Below, one piece after another: positions 36,716 through 47,800 of a DNA stretch of 64,000 nt. The notes below the pieces were generated by a model. That model saw only the letters and a program-made list of their open reading frames with translations. It did not search any database and was not told the origin of the DNA. The position numbers and the translations under genes are program-made. This DNA comes from Cherax quadricarinatus (lineage: Eukaryota; Arthropoda; Malacostraca; Decapoda; Parastacidae): NCBI RefSeq assembly GCF_038502225.1, contig NC_091301.1:16925696-16989695 (forward strand), written 5' to 3'. Numbering within the stretch: the first letter of the stretch is position 1; the number at the start of each line of letters is the position of its first letter.

Positions 36716-37075
36716 AACGGAAGGAGTACACCACTCAAATAAAGAGAATCGGGGAGACATGATTACAACATACAAGATACGATAGAGCAACTAGAAACAG
36801 ACTGCTGAACAGGAAGGGATAGAGGCACTTGGATACAGATGGAATTTAAAAACGCAAATGAATCAAAGGGATGTCATAAAATATACCTTTAGTAAGGGAG
36901 TAATAACGACGTGGAACGAACAAGTAGTGGGAGCAAATACCATACACAGTTGCAAGAGTATGTATAACAGGGCTCTTAAGAACAGGAATAAAATGTGACA
37001 GCTCTTGCCTAGTTGTGATGTGGGTCCAGGAGCTGAGACTCGACCCCTGCAGCAACAAACGTGTTAATGAGTACA
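36716..37075 (+). mobile_element. AC-tailed LINE, old 3' end
   Basis: GGGGAGACATGATTACAACA, ATGAATCAAAGGGATGTCAT and GAGACTCGACCCCTGCAGCA line up with the LINE 3' region at 56960-57300, with frameshifts. It ends TGAGTACATACCACACCC, a decayed AC tail. Confidence 0.75.
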
Positions 37076-37260
37076 TACCACACCCACTCACGCTAACACG
37101 CACTTACACAAACACGTACTGACGCAAGCACGTACTTGGGCGACTACGTACTCACACAAGCATGCACTCACGCAAGCAAGCACTCACGTGAGGGCTCACG
37201 CAAGCAAGCGCTCACGCGAGGGCTCACGCAAGCAAGCGCTCATGCGAGCAGATAAAACGA
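37076..37260. repeat. Degenerate CACTCACGCAAGCAAGCG repeat
   Basis: Irregular units of CACTCACGCAAGCA and GCTCACGCGAGG. Confidence 0.7.
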
Positions 37261-37524
37261 GACAAATAACCACTTTTAAGCCTCGAGAATATATTTAAAT
37301 ATTGAAACTATTGCACTGAAAAATCAACCGAACGACAAAAAAACACTGAAAAAATGTTGCCACGTTGAAATTGTTGGGAAGTGCTGCCCTGTGAGCCATA
37401 AATAAAGTACGAGTAACATTACACAACTAACCAACACACAAATTGGAGAACAAACTGAACGACGTTCCAGCCAGTCCCAGACCATTATCAAGTCGCGAGT
37501 GAGAAGGGAAAAAAGTGAGTGTGT
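37261..37524. other. Unassigned sequence with dispersed-repeat scrap
   Basis: At 37455-37500, GACGTTCCAGCCAGTCCCAG plus ACCATTATCAAGTC belongs to the palindromic dispersed repeat; the remainder is unassigned. Confidence 0.45.
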
Positions 37525-37987
37525 GCGCTCACCTATTTGTGGTTGCAGGGGTCGATTCACAACTCCTGGCCAGGCCTCGTCGCTGGTTGCTACTAGGTCC
37601 ACTCTCTCCCTGCTCCATGAGCTTTATCATACTTCTTATTGGAGATATGTATGGATCCTTCCTCCACTACATCACTCTCCATACTGTTCCACTTCCTGAC
37701 AACTCTGTGACTGAAGAAATACTTGTTAACATCTCTGTGACTCATCTGTGTCTTCAACTTCAAATTGTGACCCCTTGTTGGTGTGTCCCATCTCAGAAAC
37801 ATCCTGTCAATTCCTCTCAGTATTTTGTATATCGTTATCATGTCTCCTCTATCCTTCCTGTCCTCCGGTGTCATCATGTCGATTTCCCTTAACTTCTCCT
37901 CGTAGGACATACCTTTAATTTCGGGACTAGTCTTGTTGCAAACCTCTGCACTTTCCCCTAATTTCTTGACGTGCTTGACAAAGTGTT
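37525..37987 (-). mobile_element. AC-tailed LINE, 5'-truncated copy
   Basis: Minus-strand frames include VNKYFFSHRVVRKWNSM, DMITIYKILRGIDRMF and MSYEEKLREIDMMTPEDR. The 3' end (at 37525) reads CCACAAATAGGTGAGC. The 5' junction at 37988 abuts GTATGTGTGTGTGTGTAT. Confidence 0.85.
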
Positions 37988-38440
37988 TATGTGTATGTGT
38001 GTGTGTGTATACACACCTGTTTGTGGTTACAGGGGTCGATTCACAGCTCTTGGCCCCGCCTTTCAACTTGTCGCTTGCCACATTTACTCCCTCTTAGCCT
38101 CGTGAGATCTATCGTTCCAGATCTTAAATCTATGCATGGAGTCTGCCTCCTCTACTTCTACGTCGAGGTCATCCTACTTCGAGACCATCCTGAGAGTGAA
38201 GAAATACTTCTTGACATCTCTGTGGCTCAGCTGCTCCCTTGAGTACCTATGTCTCTCCTTTCAAGAATCTTATCCCTACCTACCCTATCAGCTCCTCTAA
38301 GTATTTCGTATGTTATCATGTCTCTCTGTTTCTTCTGTCTTAGAATCTTGCAATCTTAAATTCCGTTAACCTCTACACTTACCTAATACCACTTAACTCT
38401 ACAAAAAATATCGTTGCATACCTCAGCACTTTCTCTAGTT
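37988..38440 (-). mobile_element. Second LINE tail in tandem, older subfamily
   Basis: Begins with the TG tract and CACCTGTTTGTGGTTACAGG, the complement of the LINE end, then a diverged body with CTTGACATCTCTGTGGCTC. It lies head-to-tail with the previous fragment. A similar old copy lies at 48890-49260. Confidence 0.7.
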
Positions 38441-39022
38441 TTTAGTTTCAGGTGTGGGATCTATGCTGGTGCTGCAAAATGGGTCTAACCTATGTTGTAA
38501 AAAGGGTACTGAATATATGTATGAGTGTATTTGAGAGAGCTCAAAAATATGAATTCAATAAATATTGCATAAAAATACAAAAATATTAAGGAATCTCAGC
38601 GTACATGTTTTCCAGAGGTATTCAGGCACGTGTTAAAAGGCTCCTAACAGGGAACAATTTAAAAAAAAAAAAGCGGATCGCGAACCTTCGTAGGTTGATT
38701 AAAATGCCAATAGTGGAGAGATTTACGGACGTCGGGGCGTCGAGGTAGCCTCCGGTGAGGTGGCAGTGTCGAAAATGAATTTTCTGGTTTGTGGATATTA
38801 AGACAGAACTGTAACAGGAGGGGGGCGTCAGGTGCATATTGGAAAATATTACTGTATTACAGATTGTTAGCATTAATGTCCCATCATCGGAGTAGCTGGA
38901 GATTTAAAAAGATTTTTAAAAGTTTTCAAACAGGAGGAGGCTGATAGCAATCCTTGAACATCAACGGCCACGAGTGTCCTCGCAACATGAAACAAGCCTA
39001 GTTCGCTAGGCTCATGTTATTT
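38441..39022. other. Unassigned sequence with small hairpin
   Basis: At 38977-39008 an imperfect hairpin pairs AACATGA…GCCTAG with CTAGGCTCATGTT around TTCG. No gene recognised. Confidence 0.4.
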
Positions 39023-39120
39023 GTAGGATCGATGGCGGAGTGGATAAGGTGACACGTACGTTGTGTCTCCTGAGGCGGGACAATGTGTTGTGGGATCGAA
39101 CCCTGGCCTGCCGCAGGTAG
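39023..39120 (+). repeat. tRNA-derived SINE ending in TA repeat
   Basis: GATGGCGGAGTGGATAAGG fits the pol III A-box and GGGATCGAACCCTGG fits the B-box, spaced about 60 bp apart, followed by (TA)n. The acceptor ends do not pair, so this is a SINE and not a tRNA gene. Confidence 0.6.
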
Positions 39121-39127
39121 ATAAATG

Positions 39128-39131
<4 letters not shown>

Positions 39132-39197
<66 letters not shown>
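39132..39197. repeat. (TA)n microsatellite
   Basis: About 33 TA units directly after the SINE. Confidence 0.95.
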
Positions 39198-39199
<2 letters not shown>

Positions 39200-39933
39200 G
39201 TCAGGAGAACGCCTTTCGCCTGAGCAAATGAATGGAAAAAAAATAATGAATAACTTGAGGTAACTTGATAACTTGAGATGATTTTTCTAGGATTTTATTT
39301 AAAATTAAGTAAAACAAAATTGGCCGCTGTGGTTAAAGTATGATGTTGAGACAGGAAGGTTTTCTGTGATGTTTTCTGAAGAAATGGTGTTGGTTATGCA
39401 GGGTGGCGGTGTTCGTCCGATGTTCTGGGAAATCCTATCGATACTTGGTCGCAGTACAGCACTTCCGATTTCAAAGCGTTGAGTCGTTATGTCCCAGAAA
39501 GTCCTGTAGATATAGATCTTGCTCCAATTAACTAGCGTCTATCCTGGTTGACAGGCCAGCAACATAGCTGATAATAAAGAAAATACCACTGGTTACATAA
39601 GGGTTAGATAAGTGTAACATTGAAGAAAGACAAAGAGTGGTATTCTACTTCATTGTCATTACTGGTAACCAGGTAAATCAGTAACAATGAACAGAAATAC
39701 TCCTGGTAGATCATCTTACCTGAACATTCGAAGAGTGGAGGTGATGTGATTCTCCAAACTTCATCCCACACTAGGTAAGGATAATACTACCAGGAGTAGA
39801 AATTAAAGCAAATCAGACCCGACGTACTGAAGTTTAAACTCAGCTCGCTAGATGGTAGTGCGGGCGGTAACACGCTAATGGTTCCTGGATGTTTGAACAA
39901 CCATAACCCCCCCTGTTTAAGGGCTTTTCCCTC
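39198..39933. other. Unassigned sequence
   Basis: No coding, RNA or repeat signal that I can support. Confidence 0.4.
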
Positions 39934-40562
<629 letters not shown>

Positions 40563-41600
40563 CTGTCTATATTGTGACACTGACGTCACTATCTGCACTG
40601 TGGCACTGACGTCACTATCTGCACTGTGGCACTGACGTTACTATCTACACTGTGGCACTGACGTTACTATCTACACTGTGGCACTGACGTCACTATCTGC
40701 ACTGTGGCACTGACGTTACTATCTACACTGTGGTACTGACGTTACTATCTACACTGTGGCACTGACGTCGCTATCTACAATGTGGCACTGACGTCACTAT
40801 CTACACTGTGATACTGACGTTACTATCTACACTGTGGCACTGACGTCGCTATCTACAATGTGGCACTGACGTCACTATCTACACTGTGGTATTGACGTCG
40901 CTATCCACACTGTGGCACTGACGCCGCTATCTACACTGTGGCACTGTCGTCGCTATCTACACTGTGACATTGACGTCACTATCTACACTGTGGCATTGAC
41001 GTCACTATCTACGCTGTGACACTGACGTCACTATACTGTTGCACTGACGTCGTTATCTACACTGTGGCATTGACGTCGCGATCTACACTGTGTCATTGAC
41101 GTCACTATCTACACTTGCATTGACATCACTGTCTACACTGTGGCATTGACGTCACTGTCTACACTGTGGTATTGACGTCGCTATCCACACTGTGGCACTG
41201 ACGTCACTATCTACACTGTGGCATTGACGTCATTATCTACACTGTGGCATTGACGTCACTATCAACACTGTGGCATTGACGTCATTATCTACACTGTGGC
41301 ATTGACGCCATTATCATCACTGTGGCATTGACGTCATTATCTACACTGTGGCATTGACGTCACTATCAACACTGTGGCATTGACGTCATTATCTACACTG
41401 TGGCATTGACGTCACTATCAACACTGTGGCATTGACGTCATTATCTACACTGTGGCATTGACGCCATTATCAACACTGTGGCATTGACGTCATTATCTAC
41501 ACTGTGGCATTGACGTCATTATCTACACTGTGGCATTGACGCCACTACCTACACTGTAGCATTGACGTCACTACCTACACTGTAGTGTTGACGTCAGTTC
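40563..41600. repeat. 26-bp minisatellite, about 40 units, CRE-like core
   Basis: Consensus ACTGTGGCATTGACGTCACT plus ATCTAC. More than 20 units by eye keep the exact palindrome TGACGTCA; others read TGACGTTA, TGACGTCG or TGACGCCA. Earlier units have GGCACTGACG, later ones GGCATTGACG, showing directional homogenisation. Confidence 0.95.
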
Positions 41601-41721
41601 CTACATGTAGAACTGGCGTAGGTTCCTATGCTGACATACTGTTGTAGGTACCTACGTCATGATACTGACAGTGGTACATACGCACTGTTGAGTAATATGA
41701 CTCATATTCAAGTCAACTCAT

Positions 41722-42171
41722 TTTTGTATTTTTGTGTTCCAGTCAACTTTTGTGAGCATTTTTGTGTTCCAGTCAACTCTTGTGAGCATTTTTGTGTTCC
41801 AGTCAACTCTTGTGAGCATTTTTGTGTTCCAGTCAACTCTTGTGAGCATTTTTGTGTTCCAGTCAACTCTTGTGAGCATTTTTGTGTTCCAGTCAACTCT
41901 TGTGAGCATTTTTGTGTTCCAGTCAACTCTTATGAGCATTTTTGTGTTCCAGTCAACTCTTGTGAGCATTTTTGTGTTCCAGTCAACTCTTGTGAGCATT
42001 TTTGTGTTCCAGTCAACTCTTGTGAGCATTTTTGTGTTCCAGTCAACTCTTGTGAGCATTTTTGTGTTCCAGTCAACTCTTGTGAGCATTTTTGTGTTCC
42101 AGTCAACTCTTGTGAGCATTTTTGTGTTCCAGTCAACTCTTGTGAGCATTTTTGTGTTCCAGTCAACTCTC
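41722..42171. repeat. 30-bp minisatellite, 15 near-identical units
   Basis: Unit GTGTTCCAGTCAACTCTTGT plus GAGCATTTTT. Only the first unit (ACTTTT) and one TATGAGC unit differ noticeably. The period is a multiple of 3, so long frames exist on both strands (HFCVPVNSCE repeats and TGTQKCSQEL repeats). These are repeat-derived. Confidence 0.96.
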
Positions 42172-42477
42172 AGTTGACTGTTTTGCGTGTGTGTGTTTGT
42201 TCGGGTTAAAACGTTTACATGTTAATCTCTGTAAAATATACAACGTAAATGAAATTTGGAGAAAAGGTAAATTATTACGTACTAATGTAAATCACATACT
42301 TAGACGTACCCACTTTCCTGAATAAATTATATTAAATCAATAAAAAACAGGATAATAAAGAATTATGTAAAAAATCTGGAAATGTCAGTTCAATTTCATA
42401 TTCTATTATCTTCAGATTGAAAAAAACTAGATTTCTGATGCAGCATCACTGGGATGTTTCAAGCACTAGGTAGGTAG

Positions 42478-42479
<2 letters not shown>
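42172..42479. other. AT-rich unassigned sequence
   Basis: No feature recognised. Confidence 0.4.

Positions 42480-42516
<37 letters not shown>
42480..42516. repeat. (TG)n microsatellite
   Basis: About 18 TG units. Confidence 0.95.
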
Positions 42517-42518
<2 letters not shown>

Positions 42519-42651
42519 GCGAGCCTCATCTGGCCTGGGAGAGGGTGATCACGTGTGGGTGGCCCCAGCATATGTAGATGATTGCACTAATGAAGGGAGT
42601 GTAGCGAGCGAGGGGACAGGCGGAGGCGAGAGGAAGAGAGGATGGTGTAGC

Positions 42652-42700
42652 AACAGCAGCATCCGCAGCATCAGCAGCATCAGCAGCATCAGCAGTGACA
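42652..42700. repeat. CAGCAGCATC trinucleotide-type repeat
   Basis: Short run of CAGCAGCATC units. Confidence 0.85.
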
Positions 42701-42769
42701 CATACCTGCACACTGGTAACTGCAGGTGAGAGGGAACATCAAAATAACTACCTACCCCAATACAGCACC

Positions 42770-43025
42770 ATACTCCACCAACACTTGTTATAGTGCTCGT
42801 GGGAGAACTTTAGTAACGTTCCAATAACCACAGATAATCATGACTAACACAGCACATTGCTCCATCAACACTGTTATTATACCTGTGGGAGAACTCTAGT
42901 AGCTCTCCATCATTCGTACACAATCACCAACACAGCACCTCCTACACCAACACTGTTGTTATTATACTCGTGGGAGAACTCTAGCAGCTCTCCATCAACC
43001 ACAATCATACGATAACTTAACAGCA
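42770..43025. repeat. ~85-bp degenerate tandem repeat, three units
   Basis: CCAACACTTGTTATAGTGCT, ATCAACACTGTTATTATACC and AACACTGTTGTTATTATACT each precede CGTGGGAGAACT-type sequence, spaced about 85 bp apart. Noncoding. Confidence 0.75.
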
Positions 43026-43059
43026 CATTCATTGAGGACAGTACGACAGCACATCAATA

Positions 43060-43410
43060 CACCTCGTAGGTGAGAAAGGGGATAGAGGGAGGGATATTGG
43101 AAAGAAAGTGAGAAATATGGGAATAGCTGGGGAGGAATTTTGAAGGGAGAGAGGTAGGGAGGGAGAGGGAAGGAAGAGGAGTCGAGAGGACATGAAAATA
43201 GTGAGTGATGCTATACTGTTGATTGGCGTATTCCACAGAGAACAGCAGTCAAAGTCACTCATGGACAAGCCCAAACTCTGTTGTGGCAGCTGATTCAATG
43301 ACACACTCTCCTGGTTCATTCTGGGAGGCTGGAGAGGGGAGTGGGAAGGTGGAGGGGTGAGTGGGAAAGTGAAGAGGAAAAAAAAGAGCGGGAGAGTCTA
43401 CACAGTGATA
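43060..43410. other. Purine-rich (GGGA/GAAA) tract
   Basis: GGGAGGGA-like runs to about 43190 and again at 43330-43400. Minus-strand frames are compositional artefacts. Confidence 0.6.
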
Positions 43411-43499
43411 CATACGTGTATCCCATATCTCACACAACCCACACATGGTAAGTTTACCTCAAAATACACGAACTGATATATTCCCCCACAACCCATACA

Positions 43500-43575
43500 A
43501 ACGGTAGGGTTTGAACCCATGGCAAGTAAGTGCTAAAACTCACAGGCCAGTGCGTTAACGTCTGGCCAGTTGGCT
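43500..43575 (-). repeat. tRNA-like SINE fragment
   Basis: On the minus strand, TGGGTTCAAACCCTACC is a good B-box/T-arm, with TGGCCAGACGTTAACGCACT upstream as an A-box region. No full cloverleaf. Confidence 0.5.
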
Positions 43576-44410
43576 CTAATAAGTTTCATCCAACTAGGTA
43601 TGTTTCTGTACACCATAGGGAAGTTAGCATGGACCACCACTGTGACCACAAACGCAGGTTTTTACAGACGAATCCTACACTAGCGTGGCTGTGACGTACT
43701 CTAGCTCAAGACCCTTCAAAGCCTCTGACTGATTTATTCTTCACAACGCAGACAAAACCACAACCACGGTAAAAGCCAAGGTTCTTATACCTCAACCTGA
43801 CACAGTCACGTCAAGTCTCGTATCGAGAGGCACGAGGCCATAATGTTCGATTTTTTTTCCTCGATCCTCTCCTTCCCTCTTACTAAACTCCCTCCTTCCT
43901 TCCTTAAAAGTGCAAAATCCTTTCTTCCTCTCAATTGAACGTTCCTCCCTCCCTTCTTCCCTTCCTCCCACTTCGAAGTTCTCCCACTCAAAAGCTTGAC
44001 TATAAAGTTAACTTGTTTTTTAATGAAACCCCTTATGGTATAACGCAAATTCTTGTTCAGAGGATGAATAATAGACAAGAAGAACTGAGAAGACGTGAGA
44101 GGTGAGAAAATTAGCGACGATGAGTGTAGAAACGACGAGGAAAAGGGGTAATGGAGGAAAGATGGTGGAAAAAGAATGAGAGGAAGTGGGCTGAAGAATA
44201 CCCGATGAGAAATGAAGATGTGGGTGAAGAAAAGGGAACAGTTGACGAGAGATCGACAGAAGGGATGAGACATAATGAGAGAGCAATGGCTAGGGGATAA
44301 GACATAGATGGCTTATATAACTTCAGACATATATATAGTTAATATTGGGGTAAAATTGTATAACATACCGACAAGGAAGCAAGAAAGAAATACAGCGTGT
44401 TGCGTTCCAT
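43576..44410. other. Unassigned; pyrimidine then purine tracts
   Basis: CT-rich at 43850-43985 and GA-rich at 44080-44290. Frames across them are compositional. Nothing else recognised. Confidence 0.45.
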
Positions 44411-44476
44411 TGTTGATCACGTTTCGCGCACACAGTGAGCACATCTGCTCACGGTGTGCGCGAAACGTGATCAACA
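44411..44476. repeat. Strong hairpin (31-bp arms, 4-nt loop)
   Basis: TGTTGATCACGTTTCGCGCA begins the left arm (44411-44441). The right arm (44446-44476) is its reverse complement with one mismatch, around the loop CATC. It lies 274 bp upstream of the coiled-coil ORF, on unique-looking sequence. Confidence 0.92.
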
Positions 44477-44749
44477 GCACCGTTGAGCTTGTCTTCTCTT
44501 CGTTACTATATCAGCTTCTGTCTTCAGGTATCTTATAAGAAAATATGTACACAGAGGTATTCTTGACAGGTGAACAGTTTACACGCATCCTTAACGACCC
44601 CTGCGTAGTCAACAGTCCTTGAGCCCCGTTATCTGGCTAGTATGCGGACCCGAATACTTCTCGTACATGCGAGACTTTCATCTCTATACAGCTCCTAACA
44701 CTGTGCTTTGGAATTTTTCATTATATATGAGTATCAAAAATGATTAAAT

Positions 44750-45998
44750 ATGAATTATTTACGAGTCAAGCCTCTCCACAGGGAACTTGGCATTCCACAT
44801 ACAGATGGAGGTGTATTCGTACAAGCCGAGGATGAGGACAAAAGCCTCGTGGATCGCGCCAAGCACGCAGATCATGTCCACTCCGAGGTTCTTGACCATC
44901 ATCCAGAGCTTGACAACTGGGTGGATGATGGGCTTGTTGCTCGCGTAAACGAATTACAGGTACTTCTAGTCAAGTCTAGCACTCAGCAACAGCAAGTCCG
45001 TGAGAACTCCGAAGAGGTATATCAACGAGCAGCTGAGTGTTCCTCCGACTTTTATCAGGCAGCGCTGCAACTTCAGCAACTCGAGCATGAGAAGGAAGAA
45101 CTCCGCACTCTAGTTGAATCCAGAGAGCGTGAATTAGCAGCTCTTCGTGATTCCCATAACAAGCTGAAACAAGGACATGAGCATGCTCAGCATATCTCGA
45201 GAAATGAGCGGAGGGATGCCTTTCGTGTGGGATTAGCTCGCGATGAGGCCGTAGATAATTACAACGCCCTCGTCAAGCAGTATGAGAGCCAAAACACAGA
45301 CTTCAAGCGATTGCTGAAGGCTCACGATAAAAAGAAAAAACAGAAAGAAGCTTATAAAAGGAAATATGAAGAACAACAGCGCCATAGAAATAGCCTGTTA
45401 AAGAAACACGAGAAGGAGCGACGCCTGAACGAGAACTTACTGGCCCAGGTACAGTCTTTAGAAGATGGGTTAATGAAAAGTCACCTTGAACTCAAGTCCC
45501 TCCACACTGCTCACTCGGACTTGCAACAAGACCACGAGCACGCTAAAATTATAGTTGAGCGAGGAAAAAGGGAGGCCCACTCGTTGGTCACTTCCCACGA
45601 GCAAGCAATCAGAGGTTACAACAATCTTCTTACTGAGCGTGGAAATGACCGGAAAGTTCACGAGGAGCTTTTGAGGGAGCGCAAATTGGAAAGAGTACGT
45701 AAATCAAACTTGAAAAAAGAGATTGAGGTTCTCGAAAACGATCTAGAAAGTAGAACACTACACTTGCAAAAGTACCCCGCTCTCTTAGAAGATGTTGAGA
45801 GGAAGACCGAGGAGCTCAGGCGTGACCAAGTTAAATGGGAAGAGCAAGAGCTCGAGTGGATAGAGCAGTCTGACGCTTTCGACCGTTTCATAGCGACAGC
45901 TGAAACGCAGTTGCGTCAGCACGTCTTCCTCGCTGATAAAAGAAAGAACGAACTATCGTGGCTCCACCATACAGTGGTTGTGATAGTTATGTGGACCA
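44750..45998 (+). CDS. Coiled-coil protein ORF, 3' end disrupted; family unknown
   Basis: An uninterrupted frame of about 415 native codons with complex, non-repetitive composition. The ATG at 44750 is the first after an in-frame TGA at 44741. Residues about 60-400 are rich in Glu, Lys, Arg, Gln and Leu with heptad spacing, predicting a long helical coiled coil. There is an internal duplication: QGHEHAQHI with YNALVKQ (residues 141-177) and QDHEHAKII with YNNLLTE (260-296), 119 residues apart. Residues 1-60 are acidic and His-rich (DHVHSEVLDHHPELDNWVDD). No signal peptide or catalytic motif. After VIVMW (about 45992) the frame enters a TG repeat and a LINE tail and then a GA repeat, so the extension to 46354 is not native. 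It could be a single large exon, an intronless retrocopy or an ORF of an unidentified mobile element or virus-derived insert. I do not recognise the family. Confidence 0.6.
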
Positions 45999-46002
45999 TG
46001 TG

Positions 46003-46158
46003 TGTGTGTGTGTGTGTGTGTGTAGTATACACTCTTCTATTAACACTCTCCTATTTGTCGGTACAAGGGTCGATTCTGCGATCTTTGCAATGTCTCTTAA
46101 CTTGCCACTTGTCTGATTCACTCCTTCGCAGCCTTGTGTGTGCTTTGTCAGAGAGAGA

Positions 46159-46202
<44 letters not shown>

Positions 46203-46203
46203 C
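46003..46203 (-). mobile_element. Diverged AC-tailed LINE tail, (TG)n and (GA)n
   Basis: (TG)n at 46003-46022, then ACACTC…CTATTTGTCGGTACAAGGGT with CGATTC, the complement of the old LINE 3' end, then CACTCCTTCGCAGCC. A GA repeat at 46151-46200 closes it. It truncates the coiled-coil ORF. Confidence 0.65.
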
Positions 46204-46603
46204 ACGTCAAAAGCATCACTCCCAGGAACCCCGTCTCCATATTATCTGGGCCTCACACTCGTCAATAGCTGCAATAAAATGCTCTTTCCCTTTAATCTCG
46301 TCTGATGTGTTGTGCAGCGAGACTCCTCTTTACCCCCCGGGGTCAGACAGCTAGCCTGCCTCTTTACCTCCGGGGTTAGACAGCCTGCCTACCTCCTTAC
46401 CCACGAGGTCAGGTAGCCAGTCTCTCTCTTCTCTCTTACCTTCAGTGTAATCTGATTGTCTCTCTCTGTCAGGTATAATGCAGGAGTCTGATGGTCCCTC
46501 AGTCTAGAATATTGAGGAAGTCTGATGGCTTCCTTTAATAATTCTTGACATAAAAAAGAATGTTGCTAGATATAATATCGGTAACGATTATGCTAGATTA
46601 GAG
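46204..46603. other. Unassigned; CCTCTTTACCYCCGGGGT tandem units
   Basis: At about 46325-46440, degenerate units of CTCTTTACCCCCGGGGTCAG followed by ACAGC. Otherwise unassigned. Confidence 0.45.
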
Positions 46604-46790
46604 TGAGCTAAAATAGGTTAGGTTAGTTTAGAATAGGTTAGGTTAGGTTAGCTCACTTTAGATTAGGTTAAGCCAGGTTAGGTTATTGTTAGATTAGATA
46701 ATGTTAGAGGCAAGATAAGTTAAATTTGACTGGTATATTTTAGGTTAGGTTAGGTTAGGTTAGGTTAGGTTAAGTTAGGTTAGATTAGAT
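46604..46790. repeat. Short interstitial (TTAGG)n clusters
   Basis: TAGGTTAGG runs at 46615-46680 and about nine units at 46742-46790, with GATTAG variants between. Arthropod telomere-type motif, internal. Confidence 0.85.
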
Positions 46791-47339
46791 TTTTATATTC
46801 ATACATGCACACTGAAACAATACTTAAGTATTTTAGCTACATACTCTGTGCTTTTCCCTTCTTTGATCACATATCACTTTGATTACTATGTAAGGATGTC
46901 ACAAAAAAATAACAAAGCAACAAAATATAAAATCAAATCCCACGCTGGCACTCCAGAGTGACTGTGGCACTGCCTCTGGCTTGACGGGTCCCGTGTTCCA
47001 GTGCCAATTGTACCTTTCCATTTCACCTGTCAATGGGCCAGGTGGGAGATGACTGTAGCAGCCTCGGCGCCGATCGTGACGCAGCTCTTTGTCACCTGTC
47101 GGCTTCTTTTACCGATAAAATTCTGCGTTGCGTCAAGTGAAGAAAAAAATAACATTTATTACGTGTAAGAATTTTTTCTTTTGACTAAGTTGCTTAATGC
47201 CCATATTATGGAGAGTTTAAATCCTCTATTACTGGGAATTATTTTTTCAGTCATTACCGAGAACTTCTTTGCTAGGTTTCAAGACTACGGAGATGAACAC
47301 TTCTCATGGATGAGGGACTGACCTCCTCAAAGCTGCTAT
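46791..47339. other. Unassigned sequence
   Basis: No gene or repeat that I can name. Confidence 0.4.
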
Positions 47340-47675
47340 TGCAAGACTGACGATCTGATCATTTCATGACAGCAGTAATGGTATACAAGTTGATGAGTAT
47401 GTACCACACCTGGCTATCATTATTCTGAAAAGGTTCCGCCAACCAATGGTTTTATCAATTCGGTAGAGGTTATTAGAAGGATTCAACATGGCTAGGATGG
47501 TGAGCACCTTATCCTGGCTGAGGGACTGATTACCTCGTCTTTTTCTGTCTCGAGTTTCAACACAGCTTCTGAATTGAACTGATGAAGCCACTGGTTGACG
47601 AAACGTCTTCTGAATAGGATACCCAGGTGTGGCACATCTCTCTCATAGTATCACCTGAAATTTAGGTTAGGTAAG
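47340..47675. repeat. Dispersed repeat fragment (GACGAAACGTCTTCTGAATA)
   Basis: TGATGAAGCCACTGGTTGAC, GAAACGTCTTCTGAATAGGA and ACCCAGGTGTGGCACAT form a block I associate with a common decapod dispersed repeat; a related block is at 47870-47935. Confidence 0.5.
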
Positions 47676-47800
47676 ATTCGTCAGGAAACAGGACGAGTTT
47701 CTCCTGACGCGCGTGTTAGTCACACCACAGGAACTTTTGGTCATCTGACCGAGGCCTTCCGCTGGCTTACCGGTACACCCCTTTAAAAATTAAGATTATA
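47676..47800 (-). repeat. Dispersed SINE-like repeat, copy 2
   Basis: Aligns with 23800-23930 over its whole length (GGAAACAGGACGAG, TCCTGACGCG, TTCCGCTGGCTTACCGGT) but lacks about 10 bp in the middle. Confidence 0.6.

Noticed and set aside
39023..39120. Functional tRNA gene
   Set aside because: A- and B-boxes are plausible but the acceptor stem does not pair and TA repeat follows directly; SINE is the better reading. The same reasoning applies at 27950, 29655 and 43500.
41628..42209. 193-codon frame with ten-residue repeats (HFCVPVNSCE)
   Set aside because: The 30-bp tandem unit keeps frames on both strands open; no start context or conserved non-repeat domain.
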